Numbered from the stretch's first letter, positions 1-11,622 are shown. The stretch: 64,000 nt of DNA from Talinum fruticosum (GCA_021018815.1 JAITYX010000122.1:248001-312000), one strand, 5' to 3'. Numbers and translations are program-made. The notes: a model not told the origin generated them from the sequence alone.

Positions 1-118
1 TAACGTACCTCGGTTAGGAAGTTGTTTCGAACTAATTTTTGATTTGTTTTGCTTTCGATGTTTCCGATAACCTTACGTTTGCAAATAAAATTTTACCCCT
101 TTACTTTAATATAATTAT

Positions 119-121
<3 letters not shown>

Positions 122-187
<66 letters not shown>
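122..187. repeat. (TA)n microsatellite
   Basis: About 33 TA units inside the gypsy 3' LTR. It sits at the breakpoint of the large length difference between the two LTRs. Confidence 0.97.
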
Positions 188-189
<2 letters not shown>

Positions 190-363
190 CCTCATACCCT
201 TTTTATCAAAATTATTATCCAATTCTTGGACTTGTTTTCCGAAAATAAACACACACATATATATTTCTTTTCTTTAACTTTATTTCTCCAAATAAACATC
301 CCTCTTGCTCTTCAACTTCCCTTGCTCTTGTATTTTCTGGTGCGGCCCAAAGCTTCCCCCTTC

Positions 364-371
364 TATTTATA
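364..371 (-). promoter_or_regulatory. TATA box of the gypsy LTR promoter
   Basis: The minus strand reads TATAAATA in a GC-moderate stretch rich in pyrimidine runs, as expected for an LTR core promoter. The matching segment is missing from the 5' LTR, so in this element the motif survives only in the 3' LTR, where it would drive transcription outward past the window start. Confidence 0.55.
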
Positions 372-774
372 ATGGACTGCTAAGCCCAAAATCTTATCCT
401 CTTCCACCACCTTATCCATTTTAGATTTGTATTTATCCAAATAATCATTTTACAACACATGGTAAAATATTTTAACCATACATTTATAATAAAATTACTT
501 GCTGTAAATTTATTTATTTATTTATTTCATTTTATTGTTATTATTATTATAATAATTCAATTGTTCGAAACATAATTTCATCGTAAATAATTGTATATAT
601 ATTTATTGATAAATGCGCGTTTGCACACATTATAAATATTTAAGCGTGAATCGATATTTTTAAGTCTTCACATTTCTCATTTCCATTTTAATATTTATGC
701 GCGACTCACTGCTCTTATATATTGAAACAAGTAAAACACAATAATTAGATACAATTAAATTTTGGGGTATTACA

Positions 775-786
775 TCCTCCCCCCTG
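775..786 (-). promoter_or_regulatory. Polypurine tract of the gypsy element
   Basis: The minus strand reads CAGGGGGGAGGA directly before the 3' LTR, the primer site for plus-strand DNA synthesis. It follows the conserved end of the coding region. Confidence 0.85.
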
Positions 787-829
787 AAAAAGTTTCGTCC
801 TCGAAACTATAATCGAGTAGTAACATACC

Positions 830-2340
830 TTTAAAACAAATGGGGGTAACGATTTCTCATTTCCTCAATTTCCCATGTTGCTTCAAAAACTCCATGGTGG
901 GTCCAAATTACTTTAATTAAGGGTATTGCCTTGTTGCGCAACTGTTTAACCTTTCGATCCACAATTTTTACGAGGTTGCTCTTCGTAGGTTAAACCTTAC
1001 GCTTCAATATTTAGCGGTTCGTACACGATTGTGTGGGATGGATCATATACATACTTCGAAGTTAGGAAATGTGAAACACGTCATGTATGTGTGTTAGTTC
1101 CGGTGGCGGGGCGATCGGTAAGCAACAGGATTAGCTTTCTCAATGATCTCATAAGGTCCGATAAAATGAGGACTCAATTTGCCTTTTACATTGAATCATC
1201 GAATTCCTTTGCTAGGAGAAAGCTTAAGAAAGACCTTATCACCTTCTTGAAATTCAAGAGGCTTTCTCCTACGGTCCGCATATGATTTTTGCCTATCTTG
1301 GGCCACTTTCATATTTTATTGAATAACTTGAATCTTTTCAACCATTTCTTGAATTATTTTCGGACCCAATACTAAGGTTTCATCCAAATCGTTCCAACAG
1401 AGAGGAGTTCTACCCCTTCGCCATACAATGCTTCAAAAGGTATCATTCTAATAGTCGCTAGTAGCTGTTATTATACAAAAATTCAGCTAATGGAAGATAA
1501 TCCTCCCATTTTGTGTGAAACTCCAGTATACATGCTCGCAACATATCTTCAACCACTTGGTTTACTCTTTCTGTTTGCCCGTCGGTCTCGGGGTGATACG
1601 AACTACTCGAACTGTAGTTTTGTTCCAAATGCTCTTTGCAAGGCCTTCCAAAACGAGCCTGAAATCTTGAGTCCTTATCCGAGATTATATCCTTGGGAAT
1701 CCCATGCAAATGCACAATTTCTTTCACGTATGTTTGAGTTTACTTATCAATCCCCCATGAATCATGTATTGATATAAAATGAGCAGATTTTGTAATTCTA
1801 TCAACAACTACCCATATCACATTTTTCTTTGATGCTTGAAAGGGGTAATCCCATAATAAAATCCATAGAGATTGAATCCCACTTCCAAACAGGGATCTCC
1901 AAGGGTCGTAACTCACCGGTTGGGCGTTGGTGTTTTGCTTTTACTTTCACGGCAAGCAAGGCACTTATTCACAAATTGGGCTATATCTTTTTTCATGTTG
2001 TTCGACCAAAAGATTTGTCTCAAATCTCTATAAATTTCGTGTCCCCGAGGTGAATAGAATACCTCGTGTTGTGTGCTTCTACTAATATCTTCCCTCTTAA
2101 TTCCATCCTTTGCGGCAAACATACTCTATTTTGGAACCTTATAATTCCTTGATCATCCTCATGAAATCCCAAGGCTTTTCCTTTGCTTATACCTTCTTTG
2201 ATTCTTCCAATCTCATCATCCCCGGTTTGTGCTTGCCTAATTTCTTCCAAAAGGGTAGGTTGGACTATTAACCCTAACAAGATCGTGTTTGAATCATGGG
2301 GAAACACCAGTTCAATCCCCATTCCTTGCAAATCTCTTAT
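830..2340 (-). pseudogene. Gypsy integrase remnant
   Basis: Pieces in different frames give an integrase in the right order. The zinc-binding HHCC part (about 1990-2110) ends in CLACRESK. The catalytic core has the first Asp in a [12 protein letters not shown] piece (about 1830-1860), the second in SDKDSRF (about 1665-1685) and the Glu in HPETDGQTERVNQ (about 1555-1595). The C-terminal tail is at about 830-1030 (THHGVFEATWEIEEMR in shifted frames). At least four frameshifts or stops separate the parts. The Glu-containing stretch is the best preserved, 89 codons open at 1458-1727. The family inserts cDNA into the host genome; this copy cannot make an intact enzyme. Confidence 0.85.
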
Positions 2341-2819
2341 TACTTCGGGTGTATAACCTTTATTATATTCACACCATGATGGGTTTTCCAATTTAACGCG
2401 TTTGCCACGACATTGGCCTTTCCCAGGTGGTAGTGAATTTGCATATCGTAATCCTTTAGGAACTCCAACCATCTTTGTTGTCGCAAATTCAACTCTTTAC
2501 GTGTGAAAATGTATTTAAGACTTTTATGATCTGTAAAAATCTTGCATACACTTCCATAAAGATAATGTCTCCAAATTTTCAAGGCAAAAACTACTGCGGC
2601 TAATTCTAGATCATGAGTGGGATAATTCTGCTCATATGACTTTAATTGCTTAGAAGCATATGGTATAAATCTCCCATTATACATCAAAATGCACCCAATT
2701 CCTTGTCTAGATGCGTCACTGTAGACAGTGAATTCTCCATCTTGCTCGGGTAAGGCCAAAACTAGTGTAGTAGTGAGTCTGTTTCTTGAGTTCTCGAAAT
2801 GCGGTTTCACACTTATCAT
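2340..2819 (-). pseudogene. Gypsy RNase H domain remnant
   Basis: A 159-codon open stretch carries the retroviral-type RNase H. It contains [13 protein letters not shown] with the first catalytic Asp, the Glu-bearing [20 protein letters not shown], and [12 protein letters not shown]. It ends with VVANALNW where the family normally has VVADALSR, so the final catalytic Asp has changed to Asn. The domain degrades the RNA strand after reverse transcription. It overlaps in another frame with the end of the RT piece, which shows a frameshift near 2740-2820. Confidence 0.9.
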
Positions 2820-3780
2820 TCCACTCGAACTTTGTTGTTTTCCTCAAAAGATTAGTAAGGGGCAAAGCTATCGGTGAAAAATCCTGTAGAAACCGTCTAT
2901 AATATCCAGTCATTCCAAGAAAGTTTCGGACTTCAGTAACATTAGTCGGCCTAGGCCATTCGATCCACTGCCTTAACCTTACGGGGTCAACTTTAATTCC
3001 TTCTTTATAAATTACATGCCTTAGAAAATTTACTTCGATAACCAAAATTCGCACTTCGATAACTTAGCATATAACTTATGAATCCTCAAAGTTTGCAGAA
3101 CAACCGTTAAATGATCAACATGCTCCTTCTCCGTCTTAGAATACATTAGAAAATCATCAATAGAAACAACAAAATTATCTAAATAAGGCCTAAATATTCT
3201 GTTCATCAAGCCCATAAAAGCTGCTTGAAGCATTTGTTAACCCAAAAGGCATGACCGTGAATTCATAGTGTCCATAACGCATCCTAAATGTTGTTTTTGG
3301 TATATCCTCGAGCTTAATTCAGCAATCGATGATATCCTGACCGGAGGTCAATTTTTGAGAACACTCCCATCCCCGTAATTAATCAAATAAATCATCAATC
3401 CTTGGCAAAGGATACTTGTTCTTTACGAGTAACCTTATTTAGTTCTCTCGTAATCTATACATGACCTCCAAGTTCCATCTTTCTTCTTTACGAACAAAAT
3501 TGGCGCGCCCCAAGGAGATACACTCAGCCGTATATATCCTTTTTTCAACAATTCCTCCAGCTAAACCTTTAACTCCTTCGGTTCACGGGAACCATCCTAT
3601 ATGGAGGTTTAGAAATGGGTCTTGCTCCCGGTTCAATCTCTATATCAAAATCAATTTCCCTTTTGGGGGCAACCCAAGAATTTCATTTGGAAAAACGTCA
3701 GGAAATTCTTTAACTACACGGATATCCTCTATCTTTGTCTCCTACTTTTCTTCCGTTACAAAGCATAAATAAGCTTCCTT
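2820..3780 (-). pseudogene. Gypsy reverse transcriptase remnant
   Basis: RT motifs run in order but in several frames. The proximal part includes GARPISKPPYRM (about 3620-3660), [15 protein letters not shown] (about 3475-3515) and [22 protein letters not shown] in split pieces (about 3230-3300). The catalytic pair lies in [10 protein letters not shown] (DD at 3153-3158), where most relatives have FIDDILIYS. The thumb and connection part is at 2716-3054 (FLGMTGYYRRFLQDFS). A frameshift lies between the catalytic motif and the connection region near 3040. Confidence 0.9.
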
Positions 3781-4216
3781 CCCTTGCTTAACAAGTCGTC
3801 TAAAGACTCTCGACGATACTACGAGTACAATCCCCAACCTCCTTAGTACCTTGAAACCTCACCTCCCTACCGTTTGTACCCTTTAAGGATATAATCTGCC
3901 TTGGTAATCTATTTTTGCCCCATATTTAGACAACCAATCCATACCCAAGATTACATCAAATTCTAACGGATCAAAGCTGTACCAAGTCACCCTTAAAATT
4001 ATCTTAACTCGGGGTAATAAGGCAATTTTTATGCATCACATCACATTTTATTATTTGACCTGTGGGTAGACTTACATATAATTCTACGGGTTGTTTACTC
4101 GGTTCCAAGCCTATTTAAGATGCAGCCTTTGATGAAATAAAAGAGTGCGTAAAGCGATAAGTGGTACTTGAATTTAAAAAGAGCGTACCAGTCACAACGA
4201 TCCCCGTGTCGGTAGC
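3781..4216 (-). pseudogene. Gypsy aspartic protease remnant, active site deleted
   Basis: The flanks of a Ty3 protease are clear: VVTGTLF at about 4180-4200, THSFIS at about 4130-4150, and VILGMDWLSKYGAKIDYQG at about 3915-3970. The catalytic stretch that relatives have between the first two (an FDSGA-type motif) is missing. The text goes from TYRF straight to THSFIS, as expected from a short in-frame deletion. Several stops follow. The protease would cut the Gag-Pol polyprotein; this copy lacks the catalytic Asp. Confidence 0.75.
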
Positions 4217-5357
4217 TTACTTTTTACTCATTTCATAGGCTCTTCCAACCTGTCTACTGCCCGTAGACGTTGTGGCTGCCCTTGTATTCCTTTGGTTTTG
4301 ACTTGGACCTTTGTTTGCTTGGGAAAGTCTAGTTAGCCGGTTTGCAATTAAATGGTTGTAATCTCCACACCAATAACAACTATTGGTGCCAACCCAACAA
4401 TCTGCTTGTGTCGTGGTTAGTCCGCCCATACTTCGAGCATTGTTTCTTGGTTGGAGTAGAAGTTTGGAATTTAGTTCCCGTAATTGCAGGCTTTTTGCTT
4501 GGTGTTCCCTTTGTAGGACTCTTTTTTTCATTCCCTCTCTTCCTGAAGGTATTCGGACTCAACATCCAGTAATTCCCGCTTCACCCGTTCCACTTCTACG
4601 GCTCGCTCGTACAATTCTTGACTTGTTTGTATAGGTTGCCCGGCAAATTGGTGCCTTATATAGGGTGCTAAGCCTTCCTCAAATCTTATCATTCTCATAC
4701 AATCCGTGGCTACATACTCTAAGGCAAACCTAGATAATTCTGCAAATTTGCTCGCATACTCCATCACCGACATATTGTCTTGCTTTAATTCCAAAAATTC
4801 CTTTTGCTTTTGTTTTTGTAAGGACACTGGGTAAATTTTTGCTCTCAACTCCTTCAAAAACTTATCCCACGAGCCTTCGGAGTTTTGAAACTTAGTCCTT
4901 ACAATTTCCCACCGGATATCGGCTTGTCCAGGTGAGGTAAAAAGCCCCAATGTTTACACGTTTTCATCCGGTACCTCTACCACATCAAATATTTTCTCTA
5001 TCTGCCTAATCCATTCTTCGAGTACCACTTGGATCCATTTTCCCATCACAAGTTTTTGGATTTTGTTTTGCCACCCTTTCGAAAAGTCTACCCTCCTTTC
5101 CGGAATTTTCGGAGCTAGATTCCTTAAGTTTCTGCGTCACCACCGCTATAATCTGTCCCTAATAATTTGGGATCAATGTCCTTGAGTATTCCCTTCTTAT
5201 CTAACTCATTCTCGACTTTTTGAACATCACTTTCGCCCTGATGTGGGGTCAGAATTGGAGGGATTTGATTAATTGACTGAGTGTGCAAAGATTCTTCGTT
5301 GTTTTCTTGCGGTTCATTTTTCGGAATGCTCTCATCTTGAATCGACATTCTGTTCAA
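4217..5357 (-). pseudogene. Gypsy Gag remnant
   Basis: The first piece starts at 5357 (MNRMSIQDES) and stops at 5124. A second frame carries LFERVAKQNPKT (about 5045-5080) and then EEWIRQIEKIFDVVEVP (about 4960-5010). The main Gag domain is at 4528-4950, with SGSWDKFLKEL-type and MSVMEYASKFAELSRFA motifs typical of retrotransposon Gag. The C-terminal part holds zinc-knuckle-like motifs (CYWCGDYNHL, and CSKYGRTNH in a second frame), both missing a metal-binding residue. At least three frameshifts break it. Gag normally forms the particle that packages the RNA. Confidence 0.85.
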
Positions 5358-5433
5358 TATAAAAAAAACAATAATAATTAAATTTTCTTTTCCCTCTCCC
5401 TTTTTTTAGAGCATCAAACCGATATAATACACA

Positions 5434-5482
<49 letters not shown>
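5434..5482. repeat. (GT)n(AT)n microsatellite
   Basis: A compound GT then AT repeat in the gypsy leader, between the Gag start and the primer-binding site. Confidence 0.95.
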
Positions 5483-5484
<2 letters not shown>

Positions 5485-6647
5485 CACATAGTTTAGGAAA
5501 CCTTAAAAAAGTTAACAAAAGTTAAGGGATTTAAAATAATTTTTAAAGACATTCCTTCCTTTTAATCTATTTACTTGCCGAGTTTGGCTTCCTTTGTAAT
5601 TAAGCAGCCTCTTTTTTCTCTTTCGACAAAGAGCAGCTTAAATTTTTAGTGTATGTCACACATTACATAGAGAAAGCACTAAAGCTCCTTTAAAAGCTTC
5701 CTTGATAAAGATAAGATCTAAGCTCTTAATCAACTAAGACCCTTAAAAAAAAAAGGTAAACTTCATGACAGAAAGATAGGAATATCGTAAGAGAAGAATG
5801 GTTTCCTATGCTAGAACTAAAAATCTCATAAAAGAAGAAAGATTGGATTCCTTGGCTAGAATAGCTAATAGGATAGCTTCCTTTCTAGCATGCCTTTTCA
5901 AAAGAGAACTGATGCACTGAGAATTTTTGTATATAAAGTAACCTTCTGCTTAATACTAGTATGAGACTTACAAGATGGTACCTTTATAGGTGAGTTCGCG
6001 TAATCGTAAGTAACTCGGTGATTTTTCGCTTTCTCAGAGATTGCCAAGAGGCAATGAAATTGACTTTATGGTATGGAAAAAGTAGGGTAGAGACCCTAGC
6101 GTTCCATATGGTCCTATCCAAAGTCAACACCTTCTTTATTCGTTAAAGTTATATTACACATTGTTCAACCAGAGCACTACTATTCCCTTGATAGGTCTAC
6201 AAAATGTCCACCCTTAGCAACAAAATGGGTGGAAAGAGGGGTTAGATTAACAACTATTCTACCCCTACGATACCCGCACTTATGCAGCCATACAACTCCG
6301 CTCCTTCTCTCTCCCCTTTTTTTTCCATCGGTTAGTTTATATTATATAGTAGTTTACATATTTACATGTCCTACACAGACTAGTTACTCCTAAATCGAGT
6401 CAACTTCTCCCATTTCAACTCTTACATCGTGAAATCCCGGTCGTTGTTGTTGCTGGTGTCGGGCCCCGAACTCCATGGCTCACTTTCCTCCATCTCATCC
6501 TCCTCAAGGTCTATCACTTCACTATCATCGAACTTATCTTAATAATTTACGGGGACTCAGGATATGAACCACACTCACAACATCACTTGGAATCACTAGA
6601 GGCTTCGCCTCATAATTGTCCCATATATTATAGTCTGTCTTCTCGGC
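5483..6647 (-). other. Gypsy 5' leader without recognisable gene
   Basis: Untranslated leader between the unassigned leader ORF and Gag. I see no coherent reading frame, RNA gene or repeat other than the microsatellite at its left edge. Confidence 0.5.
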
Positions 6648-7079
6648 CTAAATATTAACATTGTCGGGCTCAAACTCGAGGGCAGGTGAATTTGGAGCTA
6701 CTTGGTTTCTCAACATTCGCTGCTCCCGGAAAAGAGTCCTGTAACCGTGCAGGGTGAACCCACCGCGGTTGGCCAAGTCTCGGAGTTTTAATTCCTCCAC
6801 TATGCAATCCCACGGATTTCCATTAGTCCGAAAATGTGCCCCGTGTTCCCCAACGTTTCCAGTGTCCATAAATTCCCGATATTTATTTTTAAAGAAAAAC
6901 CAGGGTTCAACATCGGGTAAACCCACTAGTAAGCACCGAGCTTTGACAATGGGGTCAATGAAAGGAATTTCGGGATTGCTTAGTACATGCTGTTAAAAGG
7001 CAGCCTTTAACGTCTTTATGTAGTCGGTCACATGTTGACCAAACTTCATTTTAATTTCGTACGGATCCCTAGGCGCCAT
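6648..7079 (-). pseudogene. Unassigned ORF in the gypsy 5' leader, one internal stop
   Basis: Between the primer-binding site and Gag, a reading frame starts MAPRDPYEIKMKFGQ at 7079. It meets one TAA (plus-strand 6993-6995) after 28 codons, then runs open for the rest of 143 codons to a TAG at 6648. Residues include GLPDVEPWFFFKNKYREF and VEELKLRDLANRGGFTLHG, a normal-looking charged and hydrophobic mix rather than low complexity. I do not recognise a domain. Gag starts about 1.3 kb further on. It could be an accessory leader ORF or a captured host exon. Confidence 0.45.
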
Positions 7080-7285
7080 TTCCTATTACCAACAACAGAA
7101 CATTAAGAAACTTGTATAATCTCACCTATACGTTTATATGACAATATCCACTTAAATCTCACAATAATCCTACATATTCATAACAATGACTCGACCATTA
7201 CTCAACCATCTCTCTCATTTTTTTTAAACATATCACCCTAATTTTTGTCTTATTTTGACGTTTAGATACGGGGACCAAAATCCTA

Positions 7286-7297
7286 GGCTCGATACCA
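7286..7297 (-). promoter_or_regulatory. Primer-binding site (initiator Met-tRNA type)
   Basis: The minus strand reads TGGTATCGAGCC four bases inside the 5' LTR. It matches the tRNA-iMet primer site used by most plant gypsy and copia elements (TGGTATCAGAGC) with small differences. Confidence 0.85.
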
Positions 7298-7301
7298 CCT
7301 C

Positions 7302-8296
7302 TGTAACGCCCCAACTTCTAACCCATTATTAACTAACCAAAATTTCGCATTAGCCACAATGACCTAAAGTGATAAAAATTAAGATCAAAGTTAAGGCATT
7401 ACTGCTTGTCTCTAGATAATAGAGACAAAGCTAAAACATTTAAATTTTTTTGTACGACATAAACGATAACAATACGAAAATTATGTTTATACAAACGAGT
7501 AACTTAGATGACTCTATTACCATATCTAGAGTTCTTACGTAACCCAAAGATTTAAATTTATTTTACCACAACCAGTAGTAGCAAAAGAGATTGAAGAGGG
7601 GTGGTCAACGAGTCAATGTCCAACCATGTCGGGGCCTTTCCCGTCGGACTCCTCTACCTCACGAGCCTCCTGTTTAACCCTTGTCTGTTTCTCTTTTCCT
7701 AAAACAAAATTTTAAAAAAAAACAAGAAAAGCTAAAAGAGAGCGGTTGGCTCAATACGTTATCCTTTTACTTTGTGAAAACATTTTTATGAGCCGAGTGA
7801 ACGCGCGATTTCAAAAATTCATTTAGAATTTATCATTTAAGCAAAAGCTCAATTTCTATTTCCTGTAGACTTTTCGGTTAAAATTTTCGATTTCGTAAAT
7901 ATTTTAACTTCCGGCCAACGCTAGGATCCCAATTTATATACAATCGGCCATGGCTTCGGCTGACGATTCGATTAAAATTCCCGTTTACCGAGAAGGGCCC
8001 AATACGATTAATTCCGCTAGCGGACATTTATGAATGGTTAAAAGTAACCGATAAACGATTAACGATTAATAATTAACTGGGTCCTAAAAGTGTTGTAGGC
8101 CGAATTAAAAACAAGTACGGTAACACTTTTTATGACAAATAAAATTTAACTATTTTGGAAGGGTACAAGCAATAACGTACCTCGATTAGGAAGTTGTTTT
8201 GAACTAATTTTTGATGTGCTTTGCTTTTGACGTTTCCGATAACCTTCTATTTGCAAATAAAAATTTACCCCTTCACTTTAATATAATTATTATATG

Positions 8297-8328
<32 letters not shown>

Positions 8329-8359
8329 ATTAGACACAATTAAATTTTGGGGCATTACA
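7302..8359 (-). repeat. 5' LTR of the gypsy element, promoter segment deleted
   Basis: This LTR has TG...CA ends (TGTAATGCCCC on the minus strand). After the GT/TA microsatellite (8295-8328) the text jumps directly to taattagacacaatt. The 3' LTR has about 555 more bases there, including its TATA box. As the 5' LTR provides the promoter, this copy lacks its own core promoter. Confidence 0.85.
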
Positions 8360-8570
8360 TTTTCACATGTTAACTAAGGTCGGGAAAAACCAGGCAAAAC
8401 ATTTTGAAAGTCAAAATTGATAATGGCAAGTGGATATATGGCCCGGTATTCCTAAAACCATTTACTTCCAATCCACAAAGATTCAATTCCATAGGCCCCC
8501 TGTTTGCACCGACAACTTGGATATCTCCGACTTGAGTCCTTCGAGGAGGAGATCGGAACTCATTGTTTTC

Positions 8571-8714
8571 TACTGGTGAACGAAAATTCGGATACCCGAT
8601 TCTAGAGTTGGACTCGGTTGAGCTGGGTCCAGGACCGGATCCAAATTTTAGAACCTGTTTAGAACCGAGTAGTGAAAACATGGACCCGAACCCGAACTCG
8701 TTACCAAGTCTTAT

Positions 8715-8778
<64 letters not shown>

Positions 8779-9129
8779 ATTACTTTTTAATTCCAAGAAA
8801 AGCAAACACTAATTTTTCTCCTATGTCTCGCTGCAGTTCTCTCTCTCCCGTGTCCGCCTTGCCTGCCCTTGCTCTCGTCTCGTGCTCTGCCTCTTTCTTT
8901 CTCTCTTCTCAAATGGCACCTTAACTCAAATATAGGATAATTATAGGCTAAAATTCTTTTTAAAAAAAGTAAAAAATTACAAAAACTCAAATGGTACCCT
9001 AACTCAAAAAAAACAAAAAGGCAACCGAGTACTGATGTTGGACCAGCGTCCGGATCGATTCAGATTTTTGGACCCGGTTCTAACCAGGTCCGGCCAAAAT
9101 GACCGAGTACCCGGTCCGCTCACCCCTAC
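8571..9129. mobile_element. hAT-like non-autonomous element 1
   Basis: The element is flanked by an identical 8-bp duplication, ttgttttc, at 8563-8570 and 9130-9137, the hAT target size. The ends are short imperfect inverted repeats (tactggtgaacg, and gtaggggtgagcgg read from the right). Subterminal DNA is full of GGGTCC/GGACCC and GGTACCCG motifs. A long AT microsatellite (8720-8773) and a CT-rich core lie in the middle. It shares motifs along its length with 53475-54076. It carries no transposase. It interrupts the LINE reverse transcriptase. Confidence 0.8.
8720..8773. repeat. (AT)n microsatellite
   Basis: About 27 AT units in the middle of hAT-like element 1. Confidence 0.97.
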
Positions 9130-10035
9130 TTGTTTTCTAGTTGAATCCTACTAAATCCTCGGATCCAGATGGCCTACATGTGTTAGGAGGAATTTAGTTC
9201 TAAAATAGTAACCGCAAGTGCACGGCGTAGTTTGTAGCTAGCCGGTAAGCACGGGTCGTGTCCACGGGCGTTGTGTATCAAATATCGAAGTTATCTTAAA
9301 CTTTCTGTCTAGGGGAATCAGTAGAGTTGAGAGATATGATGACTAATATAATCCTAGAAAGCAATAAAAGGATGCTCGAGGTTATGATTTTACCACTTAA
9401 TAAACTAACTAATCAAGACAAGCCTAAACCTAACCAAGTCTATGCAAGCATTTAGGAGTGGTCGGTTGCACCATCAAAGGCCACTCAAGCCACACTTTCG
9501 AGGGTCATGAGCTAATCTAATGTTCTAACCGAGATACTTTCGTGGAGTTAGCCCAATTAAACTACAAAAGTATCAACCTATGGACCTAGCTAGGATTCGG
9601 GCTATTTTCATGCCAAAATACCAACTATCCTCTATACCCACGCTAGTAAATTGACTCCACGTTTCAGCTGATAGACCAATCACCCAAAAGTCAAGATGAA
9701 AATCCCTTTCGGGAATTTCATCGAATACGTGGCGGGCATGAGAAACAATCCCAAATAACAAGCATAAATTAGTTGGGTTAAGGCCTAAATGAGATTAATT
9801 AGCCACTAGGAAGGCTAATCATAACCAAAGCAATCAACTTTAACAACTAATTAACATAAAAGCATGAAAGCAATATAAAAACTACACTAAAGAACAAACT
9901 AACACAAACTAACTTGAACAAGAACATAAACTAGATAATTAAACTCAAGCATGAAAATAAGTAATAAATCTAATTATAATTAACATCTAGACTAATAAAA
10001 ATTAAATCTTAAAACTAAATTAAACAATCAAAGTA

Positions 10036-11622
10036 TGAAGGTTTGCTCGGGAGAGAGGGTCACCCTGGTGGGGGTGAATAGGGTGATGCAAGTTTTTCTG
10101 GAAACTTTAGCTCTTTTGCCAAAGACAAGACAGAGACAAGTTACGAGTCAACAGCAAAGTCGAAAGGTATGGACTCGGAAAAGCTGTCAAGGGTAAAGAA
10201 GAAGATTAGCGAAGCTTTGAGACTATCCGAGTTTAGAATGAACTCGAAAGAAAACACTTAGAGATTACGTGGAAACCCTCCCGGGGCGGAAAACCACGGA
10301 CCGTGCTAATCCAAGCACGAAGTCAAATCCACTATTTTGAGTCCACAAAATACCGTGAACTGACCGAACTCGAGTTGTTCCCTTAGACAACTCTTTACAA
10401 GTTTTCCTAGACTCGAAATTCCCTTATCCGATCTAGTACTTCCTAGCTGAGATAACCCTTACAGTTAGGGACAACTAAGCTAAGTTAACCTTTACAGACT
10501 TAGTCAAGGGACCTTACAGAGAAAGTAAGAAAGTGTTTGTAACTAGGTACAAGACCTTACAACTCGAAAGTAATGAATTACAGAATAGCACTTGTGAATA
10601 GAAGATTGAGAATAAATACAATGACTTTGTTCAAGTGCGTGTATTAACAATAAGTTCGGCAATCTTCAAGTCTTGTGAGGTGGCTTCTATTTATAGATGA
10701 CCAGGCAGAGTAGCCGTTATCTTCATCTGTCGACTAAGAGTTCTTTGTGATCTGTTGACAAAAGCTTTACGAGTCACTCAGAAAGTATCCGTTGTAATGT
10801 GAACGTTGGACATCGGTTTAAACTCTCTTGGAAGTCCCAAAACCACTTGGCGGTGTCTTGAAAGATAAGGTGGAAACCACCGTTAAGCTTAGCATTCTGG
10901 TTTTCCAGATTTGAAAACGAGACGACCACGACACAATCTTCTAGGAATGGAGCGAGAGAAGGTGAAAAGCCATGTCCGCTAGTGATTTGACGTTTTGAAG
11001 CCGGTTACTTTTGTACTTTGAAAAGTGTATCCTCGTTTGAATAACCTACTAAAGTAAATCAATTTTGGTTCTCAAAGTATAAACTACTTTGGTCCAAGAT
11101 TAGACACGAGATAATAAAATAATTATGATAATTAAACAACTAATTATCCGAGTCGAAACGAAATGGAGTTTTCCGAGTCTAATAACCATGTAGCTCAAAA
11201 TTCCATCCGACTTAGTCTAAGAGAGGAATCAAGTTATATGATGAATATCGAGTGAAATGACTTGATATAGACTAAACATGAAACAGACTAAAAGCACCGA
11301 CTATAACAGAATAGAGCTTATAATCGAAGTCATATCCGAGTGAGAAAAGTCGAAATACTAGTCTATTCAACATGCGATAAGTCGAGTGATGAGGGACTCG
11401 GAACCGAGTGAGATAAGCATATCGGTTTTACGAGTCACTCAAGGATAAGCAAGAAATACATGAAGTAAAAGCTATGTCACTTAGAGAAGATACCATATAG
11501 CTCGGAAAAGTTTCTAAGATGCGAGAGAATTCCTTGGAATCAAAACTCTATAAGTACGAGACTGTTATACCCGATTCCTTTTATACAACTCGAAAGGTAT
11601 TGAGCGAGTGTCCGAGTCTTCA
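10036..11622 (-). repeat. 3' LTR of the copia element
   Basis: 1587 bp, aligned along its whole length with 19322-20921. It has many copies of the hexamer CCGAGT or its complement. No gene is seen inside it. Confidence 0.95.

Larger units (their letters stand above)
1..774 (-). repeat. 3' LTR of the gypsy element (partial)
   Basis: This copy keeps about 555 bases (roughly 187-741) that the 5' LTR lacks. That segment holds a TATA box as read on the minus strand (tataaata, plus-strand 364-371) and a TGGGCC-type motif at about 340-350, the expected core promoter of the LTR. A long TA microsatellite lies at 122-187. It ends with attaca at 774, directly followed by the polypurine tract. Confidence 0.9.
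1..8359 (-). mobile_element. Ty3/gypsy LTR retrotransposon, chromovirus-like, degraded
   Basis: A nearly complete minus-strand element. The 5' LTR is at 7302-8359 and the 3' LTR at 1-774, cut by the window start. Both share the same start (taacgtacctcg at 1 and 8173) and the same end (attaca). Just inside the 5' LTR is a primer-binding site for initiator Met-tRNA (7286-7297), and beside the 3' LTR is a purine tract (775-786). Domain order is gag, protease, RT, RNase H, integrase, the order of Ty3/gypsy elements. The integrase tail (EATWEIEEMRNRYP in pieces) and the end signature FRGRNF before the purine tract resemble Del/Tekay chromoviruses. Every domain carries frameshifts or stops, so the element is dead. 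The right flank begins at 8360 inside a LINE; the left flank is outside the window, so no target duplication can be read. Confidence 0.93.
8400..9180 (+). pseudogene. LINE ORF2 fragment, upstream part of RT
   Basis: Outside the hAT-like insertion the frame gives VKIDNGKWIYG and FTSNPQRFNSIGPLFAPTT, then in a shifted frame ESFEEEIGTHCF. It resumes after the insertion with LNPTKSSDPDGLHV. The last motif corresponds to the conserved (A/S)PGPDG(L/F) block at the start of the plant L1 reverse transcriptase. A premature TGA lies near 8534. Confidence 0.7.

Noticed and set aside
39..248. Open frame rich in Tyr-Ile repeats
   Set aside because: It is a translation of the TA microsatellite. The same holds for frames at 43625-44051, 44342-44557 and 54137-54466.
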